A stretch of 64,000 bases of DNA from Boesenbergia rotunda (GCA_024364735.1 JAGFNQ010000835.1:1-64000); one strand, 5' to 3'; shown: positions 22,218-33,221, numbered from the stretch's first letter. Notes: generated by a model from the letters alone, not told the origin. Translations and numbers: made by a program.

Positions 22218-22229
22218 TGGTATCAGAGC
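22218..22229 (+). other. Primer binding site of element B
   Basis: TGGTATCAGAGC three bases after the LTR end. Confidence 0.9.
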
Positions 22230-22472
22230 AAGTTCCATCTTTCCTCCCCACACACATCAGCATCAGACCTGCAGCTTCCAAGTAAGAGTATCTCTCACAT
22301 TACCATATTTTCTTACTTTCAGATTTATAGTATTTTCACCTTATTCATGCTATCTGTGTTCTAGTCAGTTCTTGTTTACAGTTAACGGAAGCATGTTTAA
22401 TACTTTAGTTTATATTTGATAGCATGTTTTTAGAATTAGAATATGAACTGTATGTCCTCTGTTATTTAGATA

Positions 22473-23330
22473 ATGGCTAGAGGACGCCCAACTAGAAGGG
22501 CACCAGCTACTAAGCCTCAATAGGAGGCAACTGACATAGTGACTCCACCTAATCTCGTGGAGATAGTGGCTCAGCTCCAGACAGATAGCTGAGCAGCAGC
22601 AGGAGATAGCCACTTTAAGGGCTAATCAGCAGACCACACCTACTGCTACGCCAGGACCAAATGTGGAAACCCCAATAGTGACAGAGGTTCCACCTAGAGC
22701 ACCAATCCCACCAATAGCACCAGAAGCCCCAGTAGTAGGGACTAGAAGAGAAGCATATCTGGTTCAAGGGCAGAAACTCAAACCAGAGAACTTTTCAGGC
22801 ACTAGTGAACCGTGGGATGCACAAGCCTGGTTCAAAACCCTGGAGAGTACCATGGAGTTTCTAGACTGGCCAGAACATGAGAAAGTAAAGTGCGCCTCCT
22901 TCTGCCTAGCAGGAGATGCTAGAATGTGGTGGGAAAGGATGAAGGCCAAGCGAGACATAAATCAGATGACGTGGGCCAACTTCGAAGCTGAGGTCTTCGA
23001 AGAATTCTTTCATATGCGGGTTACTAACCGGCATTATGATGAATTCACTGAATTTCGTCAAGGTAACCTATCAGTAGAGGAAGCCGTGAAGAGATTCAAC
23101 AGATTGGCTCGCCTGTGCCCTGACTGGTCAGCACTAAATGAGAGCGAGTCAGGCTAATGCTCAAGATGCTAAGGCCAGAAATAGCATTGAATCTGGCCGG
23201 CGACGTCCATAGGCCGCAAACTTCAGAAGAACTAGTTAGCAGTGCTCTGATAACCGAGCACTACCTGAACAGTATGCAACAGCAGAAGTCAGTCATGATA
23301 GAAAGTAAAGGCCAAGGCAGTTCAGGAACT
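22473..23330 (+). pseudogene. gag: Gypsy gag of element B
   Basis: The frame from ATG 22473 opens MARGRPTRRAP, then meets TAG and a frameshift before 22663. The longest open part (22663-23157) carries the retrotransposon gag domain: FSGTSEPWDAQAWF, AGDARMWWERM and EFFHMRVTNRHYDEF. Another frameshift at about 23150 is followed by LRPEIALNLAGD. The zinc knuckle expected after this is missing: the text passes straight to protease at about 23340, so a deletion removed the nucleocapsid end and the protease start. Gag forms the particle; this copy cannot. Confidence 0.85.
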
Positions 23331-23340
23331 TAGAAACCCC

Positions 23341-25081
23341 AAGGCATTCGCAGAGAAGTTAACTATACCTCCAGATGTACTCAGTGACCAATTCTTAACC
23401 ACCCTACCTTCAAGAGAGATTATGGCATCCACGCACTGGCTTCGTGCAGTGCCAGTCAGTATAGCAGGCAGAGAACTTTATGGTGATCTGATCGTGCTGG
23501 ATATGACTGATTATGTTGTTATTTTTGGAATGGACTTTCTAATCAAGTACGGTGTCTCCATAGAATGCCGTAAAAGGAAAGTCATATTCCAACCTGATGT
23601 AGGAGTGCAGTTTGAATACATCGGAGAACCCAAGAGAAAAGCCAAGAAATTTCTCTCAGCTCTAAAAGCACAGAAACTGCTGGATTCAGGATGTACCAAA
23701 TTTCTAGCACATGTAGTCAATACCGAACGAGAGAAGGACCAAAAGCTAGAAGGGGTCCCAGTGGTATGTGACTACCCAGCAGTCTTCCCTGACGAGTTAC
23801 CAGGCTTAGCGCCAGACAGGGAGATAGAGTTTGAGATAGATCTCATTCCAGGTACCAATCCCATTTCAAAAGCACCATACCGTATGGCTCCAGCAGAATT
23901 AAGAGAACTTCAGGAGCAACTACAGGAGCTGCTCGACAAGGGCTTCATACACCCTAGTCATTCACCATGGGGAGCTCCCGTATTGTTCTTGAAGAAGAAA
24001 GACGGGTCCATGCGCTTGTGTATAGATTAACGGGCATTGAATCAAGTCACCATCAAGAACAAGCATCCCTTGCCAAGAATTGACGACTTGTTCGATCAGC
24101 TAAAGGGAGAAGCAGTGTTCCCAAAAATAGACTTGAGATCGGGATATCACCAGGTGAAAGTTAAGGAAGGTGACATCCCCAAGATAGCTTTCAGAACAAG
24201 ATACAGACACTATGAGTTTGTAGTTATGCCTTTTGGCGTAACGAACGCTCCAGCGACTTTCATAGACCTCATGAACAGAGTGTTCCGAGAATATTTAGAT
24301 AAGTTTGTTATCGTCTTCATCAATGATATTCTGATATATTCCAGGACTCAGAAGGAACATGCAGAACACCTGAAAACAGTATTAGAAATTCTTCAGCGGA
24401 GCCAACTCTATGCGAAATTCTCCAAGTGTGAGTTTTGGCTCGAGCAGGTGTCTTTTCTGGGTCACATCATCTCCAAGGATGGTGTGATGGCAGACCCCAG
24501 CAAGATAGAAGCAGTAAGTAACTGGGTTAGTCCGAAGAATGCCAGTGAGATCAGAAGTTTTCTGGGTCTAGCCGGTTACTACAGGAAGTTTGTAGAGGAT
24601 TTCTCCAGAATAGCCTCCCCACTGACAGCTCTACCAGAAAGAAAAGAAGGTTTCAGTGGACAGAGGATTGCGAGAACAGTTTTACAGAATTAAAGAGAAG
24701 ATTGACTAGTGCTCCCATTTGACTCTTCCAGAGACCACTGACAGCTTTGACATATATAGTGATGCTTCTAAATTAGGACTTGGAGCAGTACTGATGCAGA
24801 ATGGCAAGGTTATCACCTATGCCTCTAGACAACTCAAGGATTATGAAAAGAACTACCCTACTCATGACCTTGAGCTAGCTGCAGTAGTGTTCGCTCTCAA
24901 GATCTGGAGGCATTACCTATACGAAGCTCAATGTAGGATTTTTCACAGATCATCAGAGTCTGAAGTATTTTTTTACTCAGAAGGATCTGAACATGAGGCA
25001 ACGCAGATGGCTTGAGCTAGTCAAGGATTATGACATTGACATCCTCTACCATCCAGGTAAAGCTAATAAGGTGGCAGATGC
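23341..25081 (+). pseudogene. pol: Pol of element B, 5' part (protease end, RT, RNase H start)
   Basis: The C-terminal half of the aspartic protease (GRELYGDLIVLDM, VIFGMDFLIKYG) runs into RT (HSPWGAPVLFLKKKDGS). TAA at 24028 replaces the Tyr codon of the IDYRAL motif. After it RT is open from 24037 and includes LRSGYHQV and VMPFGVTNAPATF. Its catalytic box reads FINDILIYS where FIDD is expected, so one of the paired aspartates is Asn. Frameshifts at about 24643 and 24940 break the RNase H region, whose IYSDASKLGLGAVL start is clear. The reading ends in the VADAL motif where the CRM-like element is inserted. RT was probably dead before or soon after insertion. Confidence 0.9.
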
Positions 25082-25818
25082 TGATAAGCACCTTGGAATG
25101 GATCGCCTTGAAATTCAGATGTAGGGAAGGATATTGACGCCACACTCAAGAAAGATGAGAGGGTGAGTGATAAGTCATGGGGGTTTCGATCGCCACAAGT
25201 TGCCTTGATAAGATCACGATTAGTTCTTGGCCTAAGAATCAAAGGAAGCTCTCACAATAGAGAAAACTCTGATTTCATTCAAACTTCACATGCCTTGGTC
25301 ATACAAGAGTTCTCCTATATATAGACTTAGTGGAGGTTGAAACATTAACCTCTACCACATTTCCCACTAAGCACTAATTATGCACCATTATCATGCATGC
25401 ATGCATGCATGATGTTTATTTCCCACAATTCCCTAATACTAGCTTAGGAACTCCCAAAAGCATTAAAAACCCACCAAAAGACATCAAAAAATAACTTCAG
25501 AAAATTCCCCCAAAAATACCCACGAAAATTGGACACTTGTAGCCCTTGAATGCATCTTGGATCATGTGGTTTTGGGCCTTCAAGTTTTGTCTTCATGTGG
25601 GCTCAATTTCACTTTCAATTTGAAGGAATGTGATCCATTTAGTTGTTGCCTCCATTGTGCATTGATCCTTCTTCTCCTTGAGCTCCATTATTAAGCCTTC
25701 CAAAGCTTGCTTCATTCTCTTAGTCTTGGATCTTGTCATGGGTCCTCCAATTCCTTTCAATGCCTCTTCCTCTATGGCTTTGTCTTGTAAGCTTGTATCC
25801 CCTCCTTGGTCCACATCA
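25082..25818 (-). mobile_element. 3' LTR of CRM-like element
   Basis: 737 bp. It contains the last about 75 codons of the polyprotein (to the stop at 25593-25595), a CTATATATAG TATA sequence (25315-25324) and a CATG repeat near 25395. Confidence 0.95.
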
Positions 25819-28800
25819 TTCCCTCCTTCTTTAGGTGAATTCATCCTCGAATTTAGATCTTCATCACCTACATCAAATGGACGCAAATCAGCCACATTAA
25901 ATGTTGCACTAACACCATACTCACCGGGCAAGTCAATTTTGTAAGCATTGTCATTAATTCTTTCCAACACTTGGAATGGTCCATCTCCTCTTGGTTGAAG
26001 CTTTGATTTCCTTTGGGCAGGAAACCTTTCCTTTCTCATATGAACCCACACCCAATCACCGGGTTCAAGGACAACTCTTTTTCTCCCTTTATTGGCTCTC
26101 TTCGCATATTGCTCCATTTTCTTCTCAATTTGAGCTTTAACTTGCTCATGAAGCTTTTTCACATATTCTGCCTTTGCTTGACCATCCTTGTGAACTAAAG
26201 AAGAAGTGTTAGGTAAAGGAAGCAAATCAAGAGGTGTTAGCGGATTGAACCCATAAACAATCTCAAAAGGGGAAAATTGAGTAGTAGAATGGACAGCCCT
26301 ATTATAAGCAAATTCAACATGAGGTAAACATTCTTCCCAAGACTTAATGTTCTTCTTAATAATTGCTCTAAGAAGAGTAGAAAGAGTCCTATTTACCACC
26401 TCAGTTTGGCCGTCAGTTTGAGGGTGACATGTAGTGGAGAAAAGAAGCTTTGTTCCTAGTTTGTTCCATAAGGTCCTCCAAAAATGACTTAAGAATTTGG
26501 TGTCACGATCTGAAACAATGCTCCTAGGCATGCCATGAAGTCTTACAACCTCTTTGAAAAACAAATCTGCCACATGAGTTGCATCATCCACTTTGTGGCA
26601 AGGTATGAAGTGTGCCATCTTAGAAAATCTATCAACTACCACAAAAATGGAGTCCTTACCTTTTTGAGTGCATGGTAGCCCTACAACAAAATCCATAGAC
26701 AAGTCAATCCAAGGGAAATCAGGAATAGGCAAAGGAGTGTAAAGTCCATGTGGTGATACCTTAGATTTTGCTTTTCTGCACACAATGCACTTTTCACAAA
26801 ATTTTTGCACATCATGCCTTAAGTGTGGCCAATGAAAATGTTTATGCAACATTTCTAAGGTCTTTTGAACCCCAAAGTGTCCCATTAGACCCCCCTCATG
26901 TGCTTCCCTAACTAGCAATTCACGCATGGATCCTCTAGGCACACAAAGTCTATTGTTCTTAAACAAGTAATTATCATGCCTAACAAACCCATTTTGTGAT
27001 TTCTTTTCACACGCAGCATATAATTCAGAGAAGTCACTATCATGTTCATACAACTCTTTGATATGTTCAAAGCCAAGTAATTTAGTTTCAAGTGTAACAA
27101 GCAAATTATACCTTCGTGAAAGTGCATCTGCTACAACATTTACCTTTCCTTGCTTATGCTTAATCACATACTGAAATTGTTCAAGAAATTCAACCCATTT
27201 GGCATGCCTTTTGTTGAGCTTCCCCTGCCCTTTCAAATACTTCAAAGATTCATGATCACTATGAATAACAAATTCTTTAGGCAAAAGATAGTGCTGCCAT
27301 GTTTGCAAAGCTCTAACAAGTGCATACAATTCTATATCATAAGTGGAATAGTTGAGAGTGGCGCCACCTATCTTCTCACTAAAATATGCAATGGGATGTC
27401 CATTTTGAAGTAAAACAGCCCCAATACCCACATGAGATGTATCACATTCAATTTCAAATGATTTGGAAAAATCAGGCAAAGCAAGAATGGGTGCATGTGT
27501 GAGTTTGTCCTTAAGTGCTTGAAATGCATTTTCTTGATTCTCTCCCCACTTAAAACTCATATTTTTCTTGACAATTTCATTTAGGGGTGCTACCAGTGTG
27601 CTAAAATCCTTCACAAACCTTCTATAGAAACTTGCCAACCCATGGAAGCTCCTAACCTCACTCACAGTTTTGGGGGTTGGCCAATCTCTAATGGCCTTAA
27701 CCTTCTCTTCATCAACCTGCACTCCTTTAGAACTTATGACAAATCCAAGAAAAACCACATGATCAGTGCAAAAAGAACACTTTTCTAAGTTAGCATACAG
27801 TCTCTCCTTTCTAAGGACATGCAAGACAGATTTGAGATGTGCTACATGCTCAACCAAACTCTTGGAATATACCAAAATATCATCAAAGTATACTACCACA
27901 AATTTTCCTAGGAATTCTCGTAAAACATGGTTCATAAGCCTTATAAAAGTGCTTGGCGCATTAGTTAACCCAAAAGGCATTACCAACCATTCATACAATC
28001 CATATTTAGTTTTGAAAGCAGTTTTCCATTCATCCCCTTCCCTTATCCTAATTTGATGGTACCCACTTTTCAAATCAATCTTAGTAAAGAAGCAAGCACC
28101 ATGCAATTCATCAAGTAAATCATCAAGTCTAGGGATAGGATGTCGATACCGAATTGTGATGTTGTTGATAGCTCTACAGTCCGTGCACATCCTCCATGAT
28201 CCATCCTTTTTAGGTACCAAAATTACTGGTACAGCACAAGGACTTAAGCTCTCTCTCACCCATCCTTTTTGTAATAACTCCTCCACTTGATTCTGTATCT
28301 CCTTTGTTTCTTGAGGGTTGCTCCTATAGGCAGGCCTATTGGGAAGAGAAGCACCAGGAATAAGGTCCATTTGGTGTTCTATTCCCCTCATTGGTGGCAA
28401 ACCGTGAGGTACTTCCTGGGGAAACACATCCTCAAAGTCCTGCAAAATAGCAACAACATCACTGGGCAAGGAGTTAGTATTAGTTTCCAAGCAAGTTTCC
28501 TTGCACAAAAGAAGAAATATAGGTTGCCTTGTCAAATAAGCTCTCTTCACCTCACTTCCTCTTGCAAACAAATTTTCTATTCTTCTCTCTTTCTTTTCCT
28601 CGTTCTCTCTTTTCTTTTCCTCATTCTCTCTTTTCTTTTCTTTCCTCATTCTCTCTTTCTTTTCCTCATTCTCTCTTTTCTTTTCCTCATTCTCTCCTTT
28701 CTTTTTCTTAAGCTCTCGCTCTTCTTTTTCTCTTTTCTCTCGCATTTTTTTTTGATCCGCACAAACCTCCCTAGGTGATAATGGTACAAGTGTGACTTTG

Positions 28801-30329
28801 TGGGAATTGTGAAGAAATGAGAACTTGTTGGAGAATCCATCATGGTGAGCTCGCCTATCAAACTGCCAAGGTCTTCCAAGAAGAATGTGGCTTGCCTCCA
28901 TAGGTACAATATCACATAGAACTTGATCTTCATATTTTCCAATGGAGAAATTAATCAGCACTTGTTGATTCACCACCAATTCACCACTATTACTTAGCCA
29001 TTGGAGTTTATATGGTCTTGCATGCGGTGTAGTCTTGAGGTTGAGTTTGGTAACCAACCTAGTGCTTGCCACATTGGTGCAACTTCCACCATCAATGATC
29101 ATAGAGCATGTTTTACCTTGAATAAGGCAACGAGTATGAAAAATATTCTCTCTTTGGTCCTCCTCATGCTCCTTGGCTTGACTTCCTAATAACCTTCTAA
29201 CCACCAAGAGATCGCCATCTTGCGCATAGGCTGCTCCATCATGTTCCTCATCGCTTGAAGAAGAAGAATGAGAAGAAGTTTCTTCACTAGAGATGCTCCC
29301 ATTATCCCTAACCACCATAGTCTTCTTATTCGGGCATTCGGATGCGATATGTCCTTTTCCCAAACACTTGAAGCACTTGATATCCCTGCTCTTAGAAGTA
29401 GAAGAAGTAGTAGTAGGAAATGGCTTCTTAGCGCTTGTTACCTCCTTTGAATTAGAAGAGGAACCCTCCTTCTTTGGCTTGTCCTTCCAATTTGAAGAGT
29501 AGTTTGAAGAAGATGGTCTTTTTATAACGCCCTTTCTCTTTAATTGTTGCTCCACTTTCATTGCTTGATGAACTAAGTCTTCAAGCTCCACATAATGTTG
29601 TAGCTCTACAATGTCTCCAATATCTCGGTTTAGGCCATGGAGAAATCGAGCCATAGTTGCTTCTCTTTCCTCCTCAATATTGGCCCTAATCAAAGCCACC
29701 TCCATCTCCTTGTAATACTCATCCACACTCCTATTCCCTTGGATGAGTCTTTGCAATTTGTTGTGCAACTCCCTATGGTAGTGGGAAGGCACAAATCTCC
29801 TTCTCATCAAAGTCTTCATTTCACCCCAAGTGTTGATAGGGTGCTCTCCATACCTTCTTCTCTCCTTTTGCATTTGATCCCACCAAATTAAAGCATAATC
29901 GGTGAACTCAAGGGCAGCCACCTTCACTTTCTTTGCATCAGGGTAATTGTGGCATGAGAAGATTTGCTGTATTTTCATTTCCCACTCAAAATATGTGTCG
30001 GGGTCATTCCTCCCTTGGAAGGAAGGTACCTTGACTTTCACCCCTCTTAGATCGTCTTCATGTTGATGGTTTCTACCTCCTCTTTCGTGTCTTCGTCCCC
30101 CTTCACGCCTCCTTCTTTCTCTTGGAGAACTATAGAATAGGTCACTTCCCGGATGAGATTCTTCATGATTAGAATTTCCCCCATGGTTGGAAACTCTTCC
30201 TCGTTCAAGTCGGTCCATCCTTTCATGTAAGCCTTCAAGTTGTCTTTGAAGCATTCTCTCAAAGTGTTGAGTAAGCGCCTCCATTTGAAGCCTATTAGGA
30301 TCTTGCCTAGGGGAGTTTTCCCCACTCAT
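25593..30329 (-). CDS. gag-pol: CRM-like gag-pol polyprotein
   Basis: One open frame. The likely start is the Met of MSGENSPRQ at 30329; an in-frame Met 13 codons upstream (30368) is less likely. Residues are counted from 30368. Gag is 14-350, with zinc knuckle CFKCLGKGHIASEC at 332-345. The protease motif IDGGS is at 425-429. A Lys/Glu repeat lies at 540-598. RT has YFDD at 827-830. RNase H acidic residues are D976, E1013 and D1038. Integrase has H1157, H1164, C1194 and C1197, then D1246, D1287 and E1323 with 35 residues between the last two. The C-terminus has GPMTRSKTKR at 1542-1551 instead of a clear chromodomain, and the last 75 residues are encoded inside the 3' LTR, a known CRM habit. 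No stop, frameshift or missing catalytic residue is visible. It drives reverse transcription and integration of the element. Confidence 0.93.
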   Translation of the reverse strand: MSGENSPRQDPNRLQMEALTQHFERMLQRQLEGLHERMDRLERGRVSNHGGNSNHEESHPGSDLFYSSPRERRRREGGRRHERGGRNHQHEDDLRGVKVKVPSFQGRNDPDTYFEWEMKIQQIFSCHNYPDAKKVKVAALEFTDYALIWWDQMQKERRRYGEHPINTWGEMKTLMRRRFVPSHYHRELHNKLQRLIQGNRSVDEYYKEMEVALIRANIEEEREATMARFLHGLNRDIGDIVELQHYVELEDLVHQAMKVEQQLKRKGVIKRPSSSNYSSNWKDKPKKEGSSSNSKEVTSAKKPFPTTTSSTSKSRDIKCFKCLGKGHIASECPNKKTMVVRDNGSISSEETSSHSSSSSDEEHDGAAYAQDGDLLVVRRLLGSQAKEHEEDQRENIFHTRCLIQGKTCSMIIDGGSCTNVASTRLVTKLNLKTTPHARPYKLQWLSNSGELVVNQQVLINFSIGKYEDQVLCDIVPMEASHILLGRPWQFDRRAHHDGFSNKFSFLHNSHKVTLVPLSPREVCADQKKMREKREKEERELKKKKGENEEKKRENEEKKERMRKEKKRENEEKKRENEEKKERRIENLFARGSEVKRAYLTRQPIFLLLCKETCLETNTNSLPSDVVAILQDFEDVFPQEVPHGLPPMRGIEHQMDLIPGASLPNRPAYRSNPQETKEIQNQVEELLQKGWVRESLSPCAVPVILVPKKDGSWRMCTDCRAINNITIRYRHPIPRLDDLLDELHGACFFTKIDLKSGYHQIRIREGDEWKTAFKTKYGLYEWLVMPFGLTNAPSTFIRLMNHVLREFLGKFVVVYFDDILVYSKSLVEHVAHLKSVLHVLRKERLYANLEKCSFCTDHVVFLGFVISSKGVQVDEEKVKAIRDWPTPKTVSEVRSFHGLASFYRRFVKDFSTLVAPLNEIVKKNMSFKWGENQENAFQALKDKLTHAPILALPDFSKSFEIECDTSHVGIGAVLLQNGHPIAYFSEKIGGATLNYSTYDIELYALVRALQTWQHYLLPKEFVIHSDHESLKYLKGQGKLNKRHAKWVEFLEQFQYVIKHKQGKVNVVADALSRRYNLLVTLETKLLGFEHIKELYEHDSDFSELYAACEKKSQNGFVRHDNYLFKNNRLCVPRGSMRELLVREAHEGGLMGHFGVQKTLEMLHKHFHWPHLRHDVQKFCEKCIVCRKAKSKVSPHGLYTPLPIPDFPWIDLSMDFVVGLPCTQKGKDSIFVVVDRFSKMAHFIPCHKVDDATHVADLFFKEVVRLHGMPRSIVSDRDTKFLSHFWRTLWNKLGTKLLFSTTCHPQTDGQTEVVNRTLSTLLRAIIKKNIKSWEECLPHVEFAYNRAVHSTTQFSPFEIVYGFNPLTPLDLLPLPNTSSLVHKDGQAKAEYVKKLHEQVKAQIEKKMEQYAKRANKGRKRVVLEPGDWVWVHMRKERFPAQRKSKLQPRGDGPFQVLERINDNAYKIDLPGEYGVSATFNVADLRPFDVGDEDLNSRMNSPKEGGNDVDQGGDTSLQDKAIEEEALKGIGGPMTRSKTKRMKQALEGLIMELKEKKDQCTMEATTKWITFLQIESEIEPT
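25819..25832 (-). other. Polypurine tract of CRM-like element
   Basis: On the minus strand AAAGAAGGAGGGAA immediately precedes the 3' LTR. It lies within the coding frame. Confidence 0.85.
28575..28751 (-). repeat. In-frame 21-bp minisatellite in the polyprotein
   Basis: Repeats of a 21-bp unit encode KKRENEE-type heptads between protease and RT. All length changes are multiples of 3, so the frame survives. It is predicted to be a charged helix or coiled coil. Confidence 0.85.
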
Positions 30330-30882
30330 GCTTGCAACAAAAAAAAGATGACAAGGAAAATTGCACAAGAAATGTTAGAAAGACCTCACCACTCGCCTCA
30401 CGTGGTTGCACTCAAATTTATCCACTCAGCTTCCTTTATAAGCCCTTAAGAAAAGAACCTTATCAACGATTTTCTCAAGACAACAAGTAGACAATCAAGT
30501 GAGCAAGAAACCAACAAGAGAATATGAGTAGAACAAGAGAAATAAACGGTTAGAACAAGAAATTCAGCAACGGTCAAGAGCAATGAGAGAAATATTGGGT
30601 CCTTTCAATTCGCCGATCTTCCTTCTTTTTTTTTTTCGAATTTCCTTTTTGTCCCTTTTTTTTTTCTTCAGTCAAAAAAAAACACAATGACTCAAGTAAC
30701 ACCTTTTTTTTTTTCAACTCTTTTTTTTTTTTGTTTTGAGTTTAGGACCCAAATAGAGAAGCGATAAATAGAGTTGGAGAATGAAAACACCAATGGAATA
30801 CTATGGATGAGAGATTAACAAAGATGAACAAGAACACAAATGAAGAAGAACAAAACACAAACCTGAAAATCAAGGAGCCGAG
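30330..30882 (-). other. 5' leader of CRM-like element
   Basis: No gene. Untranslated region between primer site and gag, with several A-runs on the coding strand (T-runs at 30625-30735 on the plus strand). Confidence 0.8.
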
Positions 30883-30894
30883 GCTCTGATACCA
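30883..30894 (-). other. Primer binding site of CRM-like element
   Basis: The minus strand reads TGGTATCAGAGC, two bases from the 5' LTR. Confidence 0.92.
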
Positions 30895-30896
30895 AA

Positions 30897-31633
30897 TGAT
30901 AAGCACCTTGGAATGGATCGCCTTGAAATTCAGATGTAGGGATGGATATTGACGCCACACTCAAGAAAGATGAGAGGGTGAGTGATAAGTCATGGGGGTT
31001 TCGATCGCCACAAGTTGCCTTGATAAGATCACGATTAGTTCTTGGCCTAAGAACCAAAGGAAGCTCTCACAATAGAGAAAACTCTGATTTCATTCAAACT
31101 TAACATGCCTTGGTCATACAAGAGTTCTCCTATATATAGACTTAGTGGAGGTTGAAACATTAACCTCTACCACATTTCCCACTAAGCACTAATTATGCAC
31201 CATTATCATGCATGCATGCATGCATGATGTTTATTTCCCACAATTCCCTAATACTAGCTTAGGAACTCCCAAAAGCATTAAAAACCCACCAAAAGACATC
31301 AAAAAATAACTTCAGAAAATTCCCCCAAAAATACCCATGAAAATTGGACACTTGTAGCCCTTGAATGCATCTTGGATCATGTGGTTTTGGGCCTTCAAGT
31401 TTTGTCTTCATGTGGGCTCAATTTCACTTTCAATTTGAAGGAATGTGATCCATTTAGTTGTTGCCTCCATTGTGCATTGATCCTTCTTCTCCTTGAGCTC
31501 CATTATTAAGCCTTCCAAAGCTTGCTTCATTCTCTTAGTCTTGGATCTTGTCATGGGTCCTCCAATTCCTTTCAATGCCTCTTCCTCTATGGCTTTGTCT
31601 TGTAAGCTTGTATCCCCTCCTTGGTCCACATCA
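30897..31633 (-). mobile_element. 5' LTR of CRM-like element
   Basis: 737 bp, nearly identical to the 3' LTR. It carries a non-expressed duplicate of the polyprotein C-terminal coding sequence (31408-31632). CATG repeats lie near 31208-31228. Confidence 0.95.
31130..31139 (-). promoter_or_regulatory. TATA box of CRM-like 5' LTR
   Basis: CTATATATAG, about 495 bp into the LTR on the minus strand, leaving about 230 bp of R-U5. It is the only strong TATA sequence in this LTR. Confidence 0.7.
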
Positions 31634-33200
31634 GATGCGCTTAGCAGGAAATCTAGTGTCACCCTACTAGCTTTGTCTACGATGTCATAGCCTCTTTGGA
31701 AGGAAATATCTGGGTTCGGACTAGAAATTATAGTTGGGCAGCTCTCCACTTTGACATTAGTGTCAACCATGCTTGAAGACATCCAGACAGCACAGGATCA
31801 GGATCGTGACCTTCAAAAGATCAAGCAGGGGATAGCAGAATCAGAAAATGGGGAGTTTCGCCTATCAGATAGTGGGACCCTGTACTGCGGTGACCGCTTA
31901 TGTGTTCCGAACCAAGAAGAGCTCCGAAGGAAGATCCTAGAGGAAGCACATGGATCTCCTTATGCGATGCATCCTGGTTCCGCCAAAATGTACCAAGACC
32001 TCAAGGGACGTTTTTGGTGGCCTGGGATGAAGAGAGACATCGCTAGATATGTCAGTACCTATCTGACATGCCAAAGGGTCAAGGCAGAACATCAGAGACC
32101 AGGAGGAGTTCTGCAGCCTATCCAGATTTCCAGAATGGAAATGGGAAGATATTTCCATGGATTTTATAGTGGGACTACCCAGAACAACGAATGGATATGA
32201 TGCGATCTGGGTAATAGTTGACAGATTGACTAAGTCTGCCCACTTTCTATCTATCAGGATCTCCTATTCCATGGAACAGTTAGCTCAGTTATACCTCAAG
32301 GAGATCGTCAGACTACATGGAGTCCTTAGAACTATCATTTTAGATAGGGACAGTAGGTTCACTTCGCACTTCTGGGAGTGCGTACAGACAGCACTAGGCA
32401 CCAAACTGAAGTTCAGCACAACTTTTCATCCTTAGACAGATGGTCAGACAGAGAGAGTTAATCAAGTACTAGAAAATATGCTCAGAGCTTGTGCTCTAGA
32501 TTTCAAGGGCAGTTGGTGCAGATACCTGTGCTTAGCAGAGTTCGCCTACAACAATAGTTATCAGGCCACTATTGGCATGGCACCCTATGAGGCTTTATAT
32601 GGGCGGAGGTGTAGATCTCCTATCTGCTGGTACGAGGGTGGTGAGAGGCAAGAGTTAGGCCTACAGACAGATCTTATAGATGATACCACCATAGCCATAC
32701 AGCAGATCCGCCAGAGAATAGAAACAGCTCAAAGCCGCCAGAAGAGTTATGCTGATACACGGCGCAGACCATTAGAGTTTGAAGTTGGGGATTCAGTGTT
32801 CCTCAGAGTGGCTCCCATGAAGGGAGTAATGCGTTTTGGGAAAAAGGGCAAGCTAAGTCCCAGATATGTAGAACCATACCCCATCACTAGAAGAGTTGGC
32901 AAAGTAGCTTATGAGCTAGAGCTACCTCAGGAGATGTCAACTATCCACAACGTATTTCATGTCTCCATGCTGAAGAAGCATATCCCAGATGCCACCCAGG
33001 TGATAGAGCCATAGACGGTACAAGTTCACGAAGATCTCAGTTATGATAGTCGGACTATTCAGATAATAGACCGAACAGTTAAGAAATTGCGAAACAAGGA
33101 GGTACCATTAGTGAAAGTCATATGGCAAAATCACAAAGTAGAAGAGGCAACATGGGAATCAGAGGACAGCATGAGGCAGAAATACCCAGAGTTGTTGTAA
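31634..33200 (+). pseudogene. pol: Pol of element B, 3' part (RNase H end, integrase, chromodomain)
   Basis: It resumes at the ADALSRK motif exactly after the target duplication of the inserted element, so the two halves are one gene. An in-frame TAG at about 31691 and a gap follow. Integrase has the His pair (EEAHGSPYAMHPGS) but the zinc CxxC reads YLTC, losing one Cys. A one-base insertion at about 32125 shifts the frame in the PIPEWKWE region. The second catalytic motif reads ILDRD, and TAG at 32434 precedes TDGQTERVN. The chromodomain-like end follows another TAG at 33012 and finishes KYPELL-stop at 33200. The element cannot integrate by itself. Confidence 0.9.
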
Positions 33201-33221
33201 GTTTGAGGATGAACTTTTTAT

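Larger units (their letters stand above)
25082..31633 (-). mobile_element. CRM-like Ty3/gypsy element, apparently complete
   Basis: A 6,552-bp element with 5-bp target duplications GATGC (25077-25081, 31634-31638), two 737-bp LTRs that I see differing at about 4 sites, a primer site, a polypurine tract and one uninterrupted gag-pol frame. The LTRs start TGATAAG and end CATCA. The frame running into the 3' LTR and the lack of a classical chromodomain fit the CRM clade; other chromovirus clades are less likely. Confidence 0.9.

Noticed and set aside
25395..25415. CATG-repeat palindrome as a special site in CRM LTRs
   Set aside because: A short tetranucleotide run that is likely simple sequence; RY-type function cannot be argued from two LTR copies.
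31408..31782. Minus-strand ORF of 124 codons resembling the CRM polyprotein end
   Set aside because: It is the silent copy of the polyprotein C-terminus in the 5' LTR, fused by chance to antisense sequence of element B.
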